From Ceratotherium simum simum (lineage: Eukaryota; Chordata; Mammalia; Perissodactyla; Rhinocerotidae): a stretch of DNA of 64,000 nt. Position numbers and translations under genes: made by a program. Under the pieces are notes generated by a model. That model was not told the DNA's origin and ran no database searches. It worked only from the letters and a program-made list of their open reading frames with translations. The DNA lies in NCBI RefSeq assembly GCF_000283155.1, contig NW_004454262.1, positions 401,246 through 465,245 on the forward strand, in the 5' to 3' direction. This document shows, piece after piece, positions 55,400-64,000 of this stretch (position 1 is its first letter; each line of letters starts with the position of its first letter).

Positions 55400-56310
55400 C
55401 GATCCAAACATAATAATTACATTAAATGTAAATGGTCAAAACATACCACTTAAAAGACAGAGATTGACAGAATGACTATATGCTCTCTACAAGAAACTCA
55501 TTTCACATATAGTGATATAGCTAGGTTAAAAGTTAAAGAATGGATAAATGTATAAACAAATAATATGCAAACACTAACCAAAAGAAAACTGAAGTGGCTA
55601 TACTAATATTAGACAAATTAGACTTCAGAGCAAAGAAGATTACCAGGAATAAAAAGAGATCTTACAAATTGGTAAAAGGGTCAATTTACCAAGAAGATAT
55701 CAAAATCATAAACATGTATGTACCTAACAACAGAACTTTAAAAAAAAATGAAACAAAAAGCTTAAAGAACTGAAAATAGAAATAGAAAAATCCACACATA
55801 TTGTTGGAGACTTCAAAACTTCTCTTTCAGTAACTGATAGAGCAACTAGGCAGAAAATCAATAAGGATACAGAAGATAATAAAAACACCACTCGCCAACT
55901 GGATCCATTTGATGTTTAAAGAACATTCCACCCAATAACAGCAGGATATACATTCTTTTTCAGTGCACATGTAACATTTACCAAGATAGATGACACAGTG
56001 GGTCAAGAGCAAACCTTAACAAATTTAAAAGAATTTAAATCATATGAAGTATATTCTCTGACTTTAAAAGAATTAAGCTAGAAATTAATAATGGAAAAAT
56101 AAAAGAAAAATCTTCAAATACATGGAAATAAAAAACACTTCTAAATAATCTGTGTGTCAAAGAGAAGATCTCAAGGGAAATTTGAAAATATTTTGAAAAG
56201 TGAACAAAAATTAAAATACAACATATCAAAATTTGTGGGATGCAGTTAACCAATGTTCAGAGGAAAATTTACTACACTAAATGCTTATATCAGAAAACCT
56301 AAATAGCAAA
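55400..56310 (+). pseudogene. L1 ORF2 endonuclease remnant
   Basis: Translation of 55408-55467 contains TLNVNGQNIPLKRQRL, the N-terminal motif of L1 ORF2 with the conserved Asn of the APE-type endonuclease. Further on, GTGGCTATACTAATATTAGAC, ACTGGATCCATTTGATG and TTTCAGTGCACATGTAACATTTACC (SAHVTFTKID) follow endonuclease order toward the catalytic SDH region. Several stops and frameshifts occur, and the element ends near 56310 before the reverse transcriptase. The L1 at 52660-56310 is therefore 3'-truncated. Confidence 0.8.
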
Positions 56311-56359
56311 TGTGGACCATTATTTGAAGAGCTTCCATAAAGCTTTATAGTCCTTTAGT

Positions 56360-56545
56360 GAAAGAGGTGAAATGAATTAACATTTATAGAGCCCTTATCT
56401 TGATCCAGATACTCTACTAAGCATTTACCCATGCTTTCTTATTTTGCCATCACAACAAACCTAGAAGGTAAATATTTTCATTTTATTTCACTTGAGATAT
56501 GAGAAAACTGAGGCTCGAAGAGGCTAACTTCCCCAAAGTCACACA
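56360..56545 (+). mobile_element. MIR SINE, near complete
   Basis: AACATTTATAGAGCCCTTATC, CCAGATACTCTACTAAGC, ATTTTGCCATCACAACAAACC, TAGAAGGTAAATATTTTC, GAGAAAACTGAGGCTCGAAG and CTTCCCCAAAGTCACACAAATCC follow MIR from 5' to 3'. A T-run of 17 follows at about 56562. Confidence 0.9.
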
Positions 56546-56636
56546 AATCCATTGTCAAGGCTTTTTTTTTTTTTTTTTGCTGCTGTGTAAAATAATGGCT
56601 AAATGATTAAAACACTAAATAAACAATCAAACAATA

Positions 56637-56685
56637 CATGGATGGAGAGATGGATGGATGGATGCACTGACAGATGGAGAAATAA
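56637..56685. repeat. (GGAT)n-like simple repeat
   Basis: ATGGATGGAGAGATGGATGGATGGATGCACTGACAGATGG: imperfect GGAT/GATG units followed by AGAAATAAATAGAAAGATG. A short tetranucleotide microsatellite. Confidence 0.75.
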
Positions 56686-56699
56686 ATAGAAAGATGATA

Positions 56700-58429
56700 C
56701 ATAGAGAAATTTAAAAAAAAAAAAGTGGTTGAACCATGATTCAAATGTACTGCATACAAAACTTGTGGGAAAATCACAGTCCTCCCACCATCCAGGTGTT
56801 TCCAAAATTTAACACATCCTAAAAATTATCTAGAATGCTTCTTGGAGCCATGAATGCCCAGCTTCCCTCCTAGGAGAGCTCAGTTTTGTGGGTGTATGGA
56901 GGAAAATAAGAATCTACGTTTTTATCAAGCTAGCCAGGTGATATTTATGCCAAGGGAAATTGTGGAGAGGCTATAGTATACCATATTCATAATAAAGATG
57001 CAAGTGATATAAGGGGCTGCTTCAGTCTTCTGGGGAATTATTTCAGGTCACAACAATACAGAAAAATGCAGCAAACCCCATGCAGTAGAAGTTTTGTTAT
57101 ATGACTAATGTAGCAGTACGAATGGGGGTGGTTGAGTGATCAGCAGATAAGCTGTGCTATGTCTGCGAAGGCGTGAATCACTGCCAGGATAGTGAATCAG
57201 CTGTGGGAAGGAAGAGGTCAGAATAAGGTCACCTCTTGGGGTATCTCAGGGCCTCTGTGTCTGAGTCTGGCAGAAGTCCGTCAAGATATCTTTCATTATT
57301 TCATTGAACAAATATTTTTGGAAAATGTAATAATTTAAATTTTCTTGAGGCATAGATTTGAATATTTTCTGGTGGTCATACAGAGTGAGCATTATTTTTA
57401 GAAGGAATCTAGCCAACTACCTAGAATTTGCTTTTCTCCACTCTTTATTACTTACATCATGAATTTTGTGGAATAATACTAATTTTGTGCCATGATGTAA
57501 CCCCCCTCCCCAAAAAAATTCTAGCAGCAAAGTTAAAATGTAGCTTACTCACATTATGAGAATATGAGCAAAAAGCCCCATAAAGTGTGATTTAGAAATG
57601 AACATGAATCTTTGTATTTATTTTCAAATTATATATTTCCAAGTCACAAATTTCCTTACTTGTGAAAAGTCTTGGGTTTGATACCGCAGGAATAATGAAA
57701 GTCTATAGAATATTATGTCATTTACACCTACCATTACACCTAAAATGACACATATAAATAGACACACATTGGAAACATCACCCAGAATTTGAGGGAAAAG
57801 CCATGATTACTTAATATATATTTTTAAAAACTTAATCATTAAAACTGCGTTAATTTCCTTCGTTTTATTTGACTACTTTCCACTTACCTTTGAATCTAAT
57901 GGTCCAGCTTCAGTCTGGAATTGTAGTAAGTATTGTGTTCAATAGAGAAAATTAGCTCTGATCTAACAACAAGAAGAGTTAATATACAACATCAAGAGAT
58001 AATGAATGGCCACATTACATTATATTCTTCAATAAGTGTCCTGACAACAGCAGGAGTCATTCTTTACTCGTTTATTAATGATTCAATTCCTGCAAATATA
58101 GAATATATCCCCGAGATGTCCATTAATTAACTCAACAAGATCTCATGGATTTAGAGCTGATTATGTGGAGAGAAGAATAGATCACATCATGGTTCCTCGA
58201 AATTTGTTAGTGGCGTACTTTAATCTCAGGGCAATAAATATTTAGCATGTATTCCAATATTTTTCCTTTCTAGTTGGTAAAAGGCATCATTAATCAAACA
58301 TATCTCTCTTTCCAATGCTCACTCCAGGAAGCCACTATTAATCGAAGAAATTATCATAGAACAAGAATCCCATTTGCCAAATCTGGTAACTTTGGGAAGA
58401 ATTAAGTCTGAGGAGGAGGAGTTATGATG
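56700..58429. other. Unassigned sequence
   Basis: No named repeat recognised across 1.7 kb. The 65-codon frame at 57933-58130 (ISSDLTTRRVNIQH, then a hydrophobic stretch) has no family match that I know. No splice or promoter context was found. Confidence 0.35.
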
Positions 58430-59030
58430 TGGATCAGGGACAAAAGAGAAAGAATACCACTACACAGCTACTAAAATATTCAAAATTAAAAAGACTTACA
58501 GTACCAATATTGGCAAAGATATAGAGCAATCGGAACTCTCATTTATTGATGGCAGAGTGTAAACTAGTTCTACTACTTCGGAAAACTGTTTGGCAATGAA
58601 GCTAAACATATATTTATTCTATGTCCAACAATTTCACTCCTACATATATAAGCAAAAGAAATAATTGCATACGCCTACAAAAAAAAAAAAAAACTTGTAC
58701 ATGAATACTCAGAATGACTTTATTCATAACAGTCAAATGCACAATTACAGAAGAATGGATAAATAAACTGTGATAGTTCATACAGTGGACTACTACACAG
58801 CAAAAATATTATAACAAACTACTGAAAGATGCAACAATATAGATGAATATCAAAAGATTTACATGAAGTTCAGGGAACTTTCCGGGGTAATAATAATTTT
58901 CTAAATCTTGATCTGGGTGGTGGTTACATTGGTGTATACACATGTAAAAATTCACCCAACTGTACACTTAAGATTAGCACACCTTATGTTAATTATTCCT
59001 CAATAGAAAATAAAATGCTAACATAAAATA
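58430..59030 (+). mobile_element. L1M 3' end (ORF2 tail and 3' UTR)
   Basis: ATAGAGCAATCGGAACTCTC near 58522, GGAAAACTGTTTGGCAATG, CTATGTCCAACAATTTCACTCC, AAGAATGGATAAATAAACTGTG, CTTGATCTGGGTGGTGGTTAC near 58907 and CAACTGTACACTTAAGATTAGC near 58958, ending CCTCAATAGAAAATAAAATG. 5' truncated with broken frames. A 15-A run interrupts at 58677-58692. Confidence 0.85.
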
Positions 59031-59451
59031 GCATAACATAAAATTAGAGAAAGAGTAGGATGTGTTCAGGGTTGGAGATTACTGTAGGAGGCTCAGAAAA
59101 GTAAAATTCTTTTCTTCTTCTTGGTTCCTTTTGTTGGCTTTTGCTGCTCACTCCTGTAGCCCTTATGTAACTGTGTGTTAAGGGACTGGGCTCCTTTTTT
59201 GGAAAAATGGGTCCCTGTCCTTAGAAGTCCTAACAGAATTAGTTTGGGGCCAAAGGAAGGAGACTAGAGCAGGTATATGAATCAGCTTCTTGAGGTACAA
59301 AAGTAGCCCATCTAGATGCAAGGAAGAATACCACCCAAAGGAGGCACCGAAAGCCAATGCTTTTATTTTTTTTTAAGAATGCTCCTAGACTCCCTGGGGG
59401 AATCTCATGAGCTTGTCTCAGAGACCTGGTGGGGTCCTACCCACAAGCAGC
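59031..59451. other. Unassigned sequence
   Basis: No repeat family recognised. A 142-codon frame at 59316-59744 begins here and crosses the duplication. Its two identical segments come from the repeat, so it is not evidence of a gene. Confidence 0.4.
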
Positions 59452-59722
59452 AGCTGGTAAGAATTTGGATATTCAGGGTTCCAGTAATCTCTCTCTCTTT
59501 TTATCAAGAACACAACCAATACAATTATTCTTCTCAAGGTTTTGTTTTGCATTTTTTTTTTTTTTTTGTTACAAATTTGTTTATTGCAGTAACATTGGTT
59601 TATAAGCTGGTAAGAATTTGGATATTCAGGGTTCCAGTAATCTCTCTCTCTTTTTATCAAGAACACAACCAATACAATTATTCTTCTCAAGGTTTTGTTT
59701 TGCATTTTTTTTTTTTTTTTTT
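59452..59722. repeat. Direct duplication flanking a tiny L1-like tail
   Basis: Copy 1 is 59452-59567 and copy 2 is 59605-59722. Their first 100 bases are identical by direct comparison, and both end in a T-run (16 and 18 T). Between them lie 37 bases at 59568-59604, GTTACAAATTTG then TTATTGCAGTAACATTGG and TTTATA. This resembles the first bases of the antisense L1 3' UTR seen at 14395 (GAGGTCATGTTGGCTTATA). The layout fits a severely 5'-truncated L1 insertion with an unusually long target duplication. Confidence 0.85.
59568..59604 (-). mobile_element. Ultra-short 5'-truncated L1 3' tail (inferred)
   Basis: TGCAGTAACATTGGTTTATA aligns by eye with the L1 3' UTR end at 14395-14414 in the same antisense orientation, after a T-run that would be the poly(A) tail. 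Only 37 non-T bases are present. The assignment is weaker than that of the surrounding duplication because the match is so short. Confidence 0.5.
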
Positions 59723-60239
59723 GGCTGCAAGGAACACAAGCTAGCTCAAGTAAAAAGGAAGATTATTGAATGAATGAGGACTCTTACAGACTCTAGACAG
59801 AAAGTAGAGCAGGACACCACAGGAAATGAAGTGGGAATTGGAAAGCTAATCAGAAACTGAGACAGAGATGCTCTTTCTACTCCTTTCTCTCTGTCTTGCT
59901 TTTCTTTGTATGCCTGGGATTCTCTCACTACAGAGCTGCCTTTTCTGTGTACAGGTCTGTTTGCTCAACATGACTGTGCTTAAATGGGTGGCCACGTGGC
60001 AACTTCAGCCCCTGAGGATGCTTCTCCACATCTAAACATCATAACTCTCTGTCACTGCAGGGCCAATTACTTATGGACCCTGGAACTCTTTTAAGCTTTC
60101 AAGATCTGGATGTTGAGCTAATTCTCAGGGGCTTCTGGATCAAGATGCTAGATTGAACACAATAAAATTTCACAAACTCACATACAAATGCTATTAAAGA
60201 AAATATATGTCTACATACATTTTAAAACATACAGATAAA
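59723..60239. other. Unassigned sequence, possibly an old repeat
   Basis: GGCTGCAAGGAACACAAGC followed by TAGCTCAAGTAAAAAGGAAG and TTATTGAATGAATGAG resembles an old repeat family starting TTGGTTGCAAGTGACAGAAA that I cannot name. The rest is unassigned. Confidence 0.35.
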
Positions 60240-60729
60240 TATTTTATACATACAGACAAAAACTTGCACACAAATGTTTATAGCAGCTTTATTCATAATT
60301 GCCAAAAACTGTAAGGAACCAAAATGTCCTTCAATGGGTGAATGGAAAATAAACTGTGGTGCATCCGTACAATGGAAAATGACTCAGCTACAAAAAGGAT
60401 TTTTTTTACTTGTGTATCAAGCTACACAAAAATATAAATGGATCTTAAATGCATATTACTAAGTGAAAGAAGCCAATCTGAGAAGACTACACACTGTATG
60501 ATTCCATTTATATGACATTCTGGAAAACTATAGAGACAGTAAACAGATCAGTGGTAGCCAGGAGCTTGAATAGAAGAGAGGTTGAATAAGTGAAGCACAA
60601 GGGATTTTTTAAAATGGGAAACTATTCTGTATGACACTAACAGTGGATACATGACTGTATGAATTTGTCAAAACCTATAGGACTTTACAGTACAAAGAGT
60701 GAACCTTCAATTATACACATTAAAAAAAA
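60240..60729 (+). mobile_element. L1M 3' end (ORF2 tail and 3' UTR)
   Basis: TGTTTATAGCAGCTTTATTC, AAAATGTCCTTCAATGGGTG, GGAAAATAAACTGTGGTGC, TACTAAGTGAAAGAAGCC, ACACTGTATGATTCCATTTATATG and AACAGATCAGTGGTAGCCAGG. The frame at 60274-60462 (FIAALFIIAKN, CPSMGEW) is the ORF2 C terminus. It ends in an A-run at 60722-60729. Confidence 0.85.
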
Positions 60730-61589
60730 TCATTTAGGAGGTTTAGGATCCCAGGAATGGAATGCAGATTCCTTTTGTGACAAAAGAATCTAACTCTATT
60801 ACAAATGTATGAAATAGCCTCATTGAAGGGGATGGGGATAAATGGCTGACCTAAGTAACTTTGGAAATGAGTGTAGACTAAAAGGCTAAAGGCAATGGGA
60901 ACTGTACACATGTGCAGTACTCTGGTTGATAATGTTATTTCCCATGGGGATACAGGTTAACCATTCTGAAACCACTGTGCACATATACTGAAATTGTACA
61001 ATTAAGTAACTGGATGGTGGATAGTAGGAGTCAGGCAGGAGATACAGACATGCAAGAGGAGGCTAGAATGATCCACATAGCAATGGATCAGAGTTGGAGT
61101 CATTCGGTATGAACTCATGCTAGCTTAATATAGACAGAGATACATACATATAGAGATATTTACAGACATGTGTATATACAAGGATTAGTATACATACATA
61201 TATTTCCTTGCTCTGTTAGCTGGCAAGGCCTAGAAGCAACAAACCCCAGTAACAACAAGCACCCCAGATCATGCTTTCTAATACCATTCTCCAATAAAAG
61301 AAATCCAGGAAGCTTTGGAGAAATTACTGATTCTATAACTAAGACAGAGAATATACAAGATGAGCCTGGAGCATCTTGTGGTGCCAGAAAGTAAGTTCAT
61401 TCTCAAAAAAGAAAAAAAATCCCACAATGACAGGGGTAAGTCAGAGACAGGAGCCAACTAAAAGAGCTCCCAGCAGTCAAAGCTATAGCACTTTGAGTAA
61501 CAAAATAAGTAACACAATATTGGATTATAACCCACAGTATAAAATAAATATTCATGAGGCCATGCTGACATAAATAAATGATGAAATAA
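60730..61589 (+). mobile_element. Probable L1M 3' UTR, upstream part
   Basis: Non-coding sequence leading into the clear 3' UTR that follows. The last part (AACACAATATTGGATTATAACCC, AATATTCATGAGGCCATGC) fits the region before the L1M 3' UTR. The earlier part, including TACATACATATAGAGA repeats at 61140-61200, is less certain. Confidence 0.45.
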
Positions 61590-62027
61590 ATAAATAAGTG
61601 GGGAAGAATACACAAAGTTTTCTGTGCAGAATTCCAAATAATTTATGCAGATGTTTCTTCCTCAAGGAGATGGAGCATCACTCCCCACTCCATAAGTGTC
61701 CCCTGTGGATAGTGACTTCCATCCCGAGTGGACAGTACGGAGAGGGGGAAAAAGAGTCACTTTACAGTGGGGAAACCTGACAGACACTATCTCAGTCAGG
61801 AGATCAAAGTCAACATCAATACTGATATGTCATATTGACAGTATGTCCCCTGATACGATGTGATGAGAATGCCACCTCTATCTCTGTGGTCTTCCTTCCA
61901 AACACCTATAACCTCATCTAGTTATGAGAAAAACATCAGACCAATCCCAACTGAAGAACATTCTAGAAAAATATCTGACCAGTACTGCTCAAAACTGTCA
62001 AGGTCATCAAAAACAAGAAATGTCTGG
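61590..62027 (+). mobile_element. L1M 3' UTR, first part
   Basis: AATTCCAAATAATTTATGCAG, CAGATGTTTCTTCCTCAAGG, CTCCCCACTCCATAAGTG, GATAGTGACTTCCATCCCG, AAAAAGAGTCACTTTACAG, TATCTCAGTCAGGAGATC, TGGTCTTCCTTCC and CTCAAAACTGTCAAGGTCATC are the standard L1M 3' UTR series. An ERE inserts at 62028; AAGAAATGTCTGG at 62015-62027 is the left target duplication. Confidence 0.85.
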
Positions 62028-62266
62028 GGGCCAGCCACGTGGCACAAGCGGTTAAGTGTGCGCACTCCGCTGCGGCGGCCCAGGGTTTGCAGGCTTGGAT
62101 CCTGGGCGGGCACCGACGCACCGCTTGTCAAGCCGTGCTGTGGCGGCGTCCCATAAAAAGTGGAGGAAGATGGGCATGAATGTTAGCCCAGGGCCAGTCT
62201 TTCTCAGCAAAAAGAGGAGGATTGGCAGATGTTAGCTCAGGGCTGATCTTCCACACACACACAAAA
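62028..62266 (+). mobile_element. ERE-type equine SINE with 13-bp target duplication
   Basis: Head GGGCCAGCCACGTGGCACAAG, A box ACAAGCGGTTAAGTGTGCG, GCTGCGGCGGCCCAGGG, B-box region GGCTTGGATCCTGGGCGG, CAAGCCGTGCTGTGGCGGCG and AAAAAGTGGAGGAAGATGGG, then GCCCAGGGCCAGTC and AAAAAGAGGAGGATTGGC. The tail is ACACACACACAAAAAA. AAGAAATGTCTGG flanks both sides (62015-62027, 62267-62279) with no mismatch. Many CG dinucleotides remain, so this looks like one of the youngest insertions in the window. Confidence 0.97.
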
Positions 62267-62480
62267 AAGAAATGTCTGGAGAATTGTCGTAGCAAAGAGG
62301 AGCCTAAGGAGACATGACAGCTAAATGTAACATGGTATTGTGCATGGGATCCTGGAACAGAAAAAGGACACAAGTAAAGACTGAAGAAATCTGAATAAAA
62401 TATGAATTTTAGAGTATATAGAACTTTCTGTCCTAGCTTTGAAAATCGTCCCTCAATCTAAAACTATAGTAGAATAAAAA
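62267..62480 (+). mobile_element. L1M 3' UTR, continuation after ERE
   Basis: GAGGAGCCTAAGGAGACATGAC, TGTAACATGGTATTGTGC, GGATCCTGGAACAGAAAAAGG and GAAATCTGAATAAAATATG continue the 3' UTR in order, ending near TAGAACTTTCTGTCC. Confidence 0.85.
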
Positions 62481-63264
62481 TTGCATTAAGAAAATATACG
62501 TACTAGCTTAAGAGCAAGAAAGGGAAATCTCCACGTGAGAGAAATGGAGAGGAGGTCCCTAGTCATGCACAGGAGCTGAAGACATATGGCCAAAGTGATG
62601 CCCAGGAATTGGACCTAGAGATGCCCATAAGGAATACCAGCCAAGAAGCCAGAACTGGGCTCCCCACATGAACTGGAATCCAGAACTACATTGTAAGTCC
62701 ACAAATAAAAACCCAGATATCATCCTCCAGACTGGAAATAAGCCTCCTGCCCTAGGTAACGAATATGAGATGTGTCACCTGTGTGAGTTCAGAACACTAA
62801 GCCTATGTGTCACTAGATACGGAACCTGAATTTGAGCTGTATGTGCAGTATAAACCCAGAGAAGTTACACTTACATAAAAATTGCCTTGGAGCCAGTGAA
62901 ATCCATAGGACCAGACACAAGCAAGTGTGAAAATAGCCCACTAGGAGGTCTTCATGTCCCACAAGATGCAAGATGAACTCACAGTCAAAAATTGCAAAGC
63001 TTGTGAGGAAGTTCCATACCATGATAGAGAGTTGTCAGATGCAACCAATGGGGGAATTTACATTTTAGGAGTTATAGATAATTGAACAACCTAAAAAAGA
63101 CTCAAATTATGAATGTTTAAAACGTTCTAAGGAAGGAATGGCATCTGTAGAACAAGAACAGGGATTATCAAATAAGAACCAATGGATTAAAAAAAAAAAA
63201 GAAGTAGAAATGCTGGACATGAAAACTATGGTCACTGAGAAAAAATTCCAAAAAACATTTTCAT
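62481..63264 (+). mobile_element. HAL1 5' UTR and ORF1 start, decayed
   Basis: GAACTCACAGTCAAAAATTGC near 62974, AGTTGTCAGATGCAACC near 63031, CATTTTAGGAGTTATAG near 63061 and AGTAGAAATGCTGGACATG near 63203 follow the HAL1 5' region into ORF1. It is interrupted by a hAT element and continues to the window edge. Confidence 0.6.
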
Positions 63265-63445
63265 CTATGTTTCTTAACTCTGGTTACACATCATAATCAC
63301 CTTCAAGCTTTAAAAATATTGAAGTCCATGCCCTGACTCAACACCAGTTAAACCAGAGTCTCTGGGGGCAGGACCAGGCATTGATATATTGTTTAACCTG
63401 CCAGGTGACTCTAAGATGCAGCCAGTGCTGTGGAGCTCATTGTTA
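63265..63445. mobile_element. MER5/MER58-class non-autonomous hAT element
   Basis: TTCTTAACTCTGGTTACACATC, CATAATCACCTTCAAGCTTT, CAGAGTCTCTGGGGGCAGG, CAGGCATTGATATATTG and CAGGTGACTCTAAGATGCAG match the mammalian hAT repeat class with TTCTCAACCCTGGCTGCACA ends. About 180 bases, diverged, non-coding. The exact family name is not assigned. Confidence 0.65.
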
Positions 63446-64000
63446 AATAAATTACTAGATATAGCTGAAGAGAAAAATAACAAATAATAATAATAATGAC
63501 AAAACAAACTAGACATAGCTTGAGACGGAAAATAAGAGAAAAAAGAGACGATGAGATGATAAATATACAAGAGGAGTTAAGGAATATGAAGAATATAATG
63601 AGAAGAGTCTGACATACCTAATAAGCATTCCAGAAGGAGAGAATGGTAAAGAAGAAATAAAGAGAAAATGGTTAAATATCTTCTAGAAATGAGGAGGCAT
63701 ATGAAAATTGGATGCTGAGTAGATATGTAAAAAGAATCCGGACCCGGACACATTATAGGGAAACGTAAAGAGAAAATGCGAGAAGTAGGCGTGGGTGGGG
63801 GGCAATGAAGCATCTCTAAAACTGATGCGTTTGGTACAAGAAAAAGTTTAAAATGCCATTGTAGCATCAGAGCCTATTCTGGGTACAGCCGTGCTGAAAT
63901 CAATACCAGGTTACTCCCTGAGCTCTGCCTACATGCAAGCGCTGTGGTAGGAAGTGGCAGACAGAAAGATGAATAAGGCACAGTTGAAGAACTCCGGGGA
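63446..64000 (+). mobile_element. HAL1 ORF1 remnant, runs off the window
   Basis: A-rich ORF1-type sequence: GATAAATATACAAGAGGAG, TGAGAAGAGTCTGACATACC, GCATTCCAGAAGGAGAGAATG and AAATATCTTCTAGAAATGAGG. An (AAT)n patch at 63482-63496 lies inside. No frame codes for a full ORF1 protein on the plus strand, and the element is cut by the window end. Confidence 0.6.

Noticed and set aside
59316..59744. 142-codon open frame with an internal amino-acid repeat
   Set aside because: The repeat is a by-product of the 100-base DNA duplication at 59452-59722, and the frame has no other coding support.
1..64000. CRISPR array, operon, phage or bacterial mobile system
   Set aside because: No evenly spaced direct repeats with unique spacers, no ribosome-binding sites before long frames and no dense coding; the repeats are mammalian throughout.

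Overview
This window looks like non-coding nuclear DNA from a mammal, most likely a perissodactyl and probably a horse or other equid. The strongest evidence is eight copies of a tRNA-derived SINE of the equine ERE type. They carry a GGCCAGCCC-like head, a tRNA-like A box followed by a B box (GGTTCGGATCC-like), a GAGGAAGATTGGC module and an A-rich tail. Placental-wide repeats fill most of the rest: L1 and HAL1, L2, MIR, MER5, MER20, Tigger-like DNA elements, ERVL LTRs and a MaLR provirus. I found no protein-coding gene, no convincing exon, no functional tRNA or rRNA, no CRISPR and no prokaryotic feature. The longest open frames, up to 194 codons, fall in repeats or lack any recognisable domain.

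Layout. 1-5.1 kb: an L1 5' end in antisense, a hAT element, two LTR-like stretches and a decayed L2. 5.1-8.4 kb: mostly unassigned sequence, then an L1 3' end followed by an ERE. 9.0-14.9 kb: old L1/HAL1 sequence broken up by a hAT element, an ERE, MaLR and ERVL LTRs and a young-looking L1 tail. 15.0-18.5 kb: L2 in both orientations, with a Tigger-like element and an ERVL LTR inserted. 18.7-20.6 kb: an L1 ORF2 tail split by an ERE, then MIR and hAT. 23-26 kb: an ERE, a TTAA-rich tract and a MaLR provirus. 26.5-30.8 kb: L1 fragments, including the longest ORF2 remnant. 31.8-33.3 kb and 48.6-50.6 kb: antisense L1. 36.8-37.7 kb: a GC-richer, apparently unique segment with a TATA-like motif. 38.7-48.5 kb: MER5, L2 with a MER20 inside, MIR with an ERVL LTR inside, and simple repeats. 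50.8-56.3 kb: HAL1, then the 5' half of an L1 holding ORF1 and endonuclease remnants and an ERE. 58.4-64 kb: several L1 and HAL1 pieces, an ERE, and an identical 100-base duplication around a tiny L1-like tail at 59.45-59.72 kb.

The nesting gives relative ages. L2 and MIR are hosts for MER20, Tigger-like and ERVL insertions. Old L1 and HAL1 are hosts for ERE insertions. The ERE copies, the short L1 tail near 14.4 kb and the 59.5 kb event look youngest. I see no cooperating gene system. The most unusual single structure is the 59.5 kb duplication. Family names come from recognition by eye and exact subfamilies are provisional.
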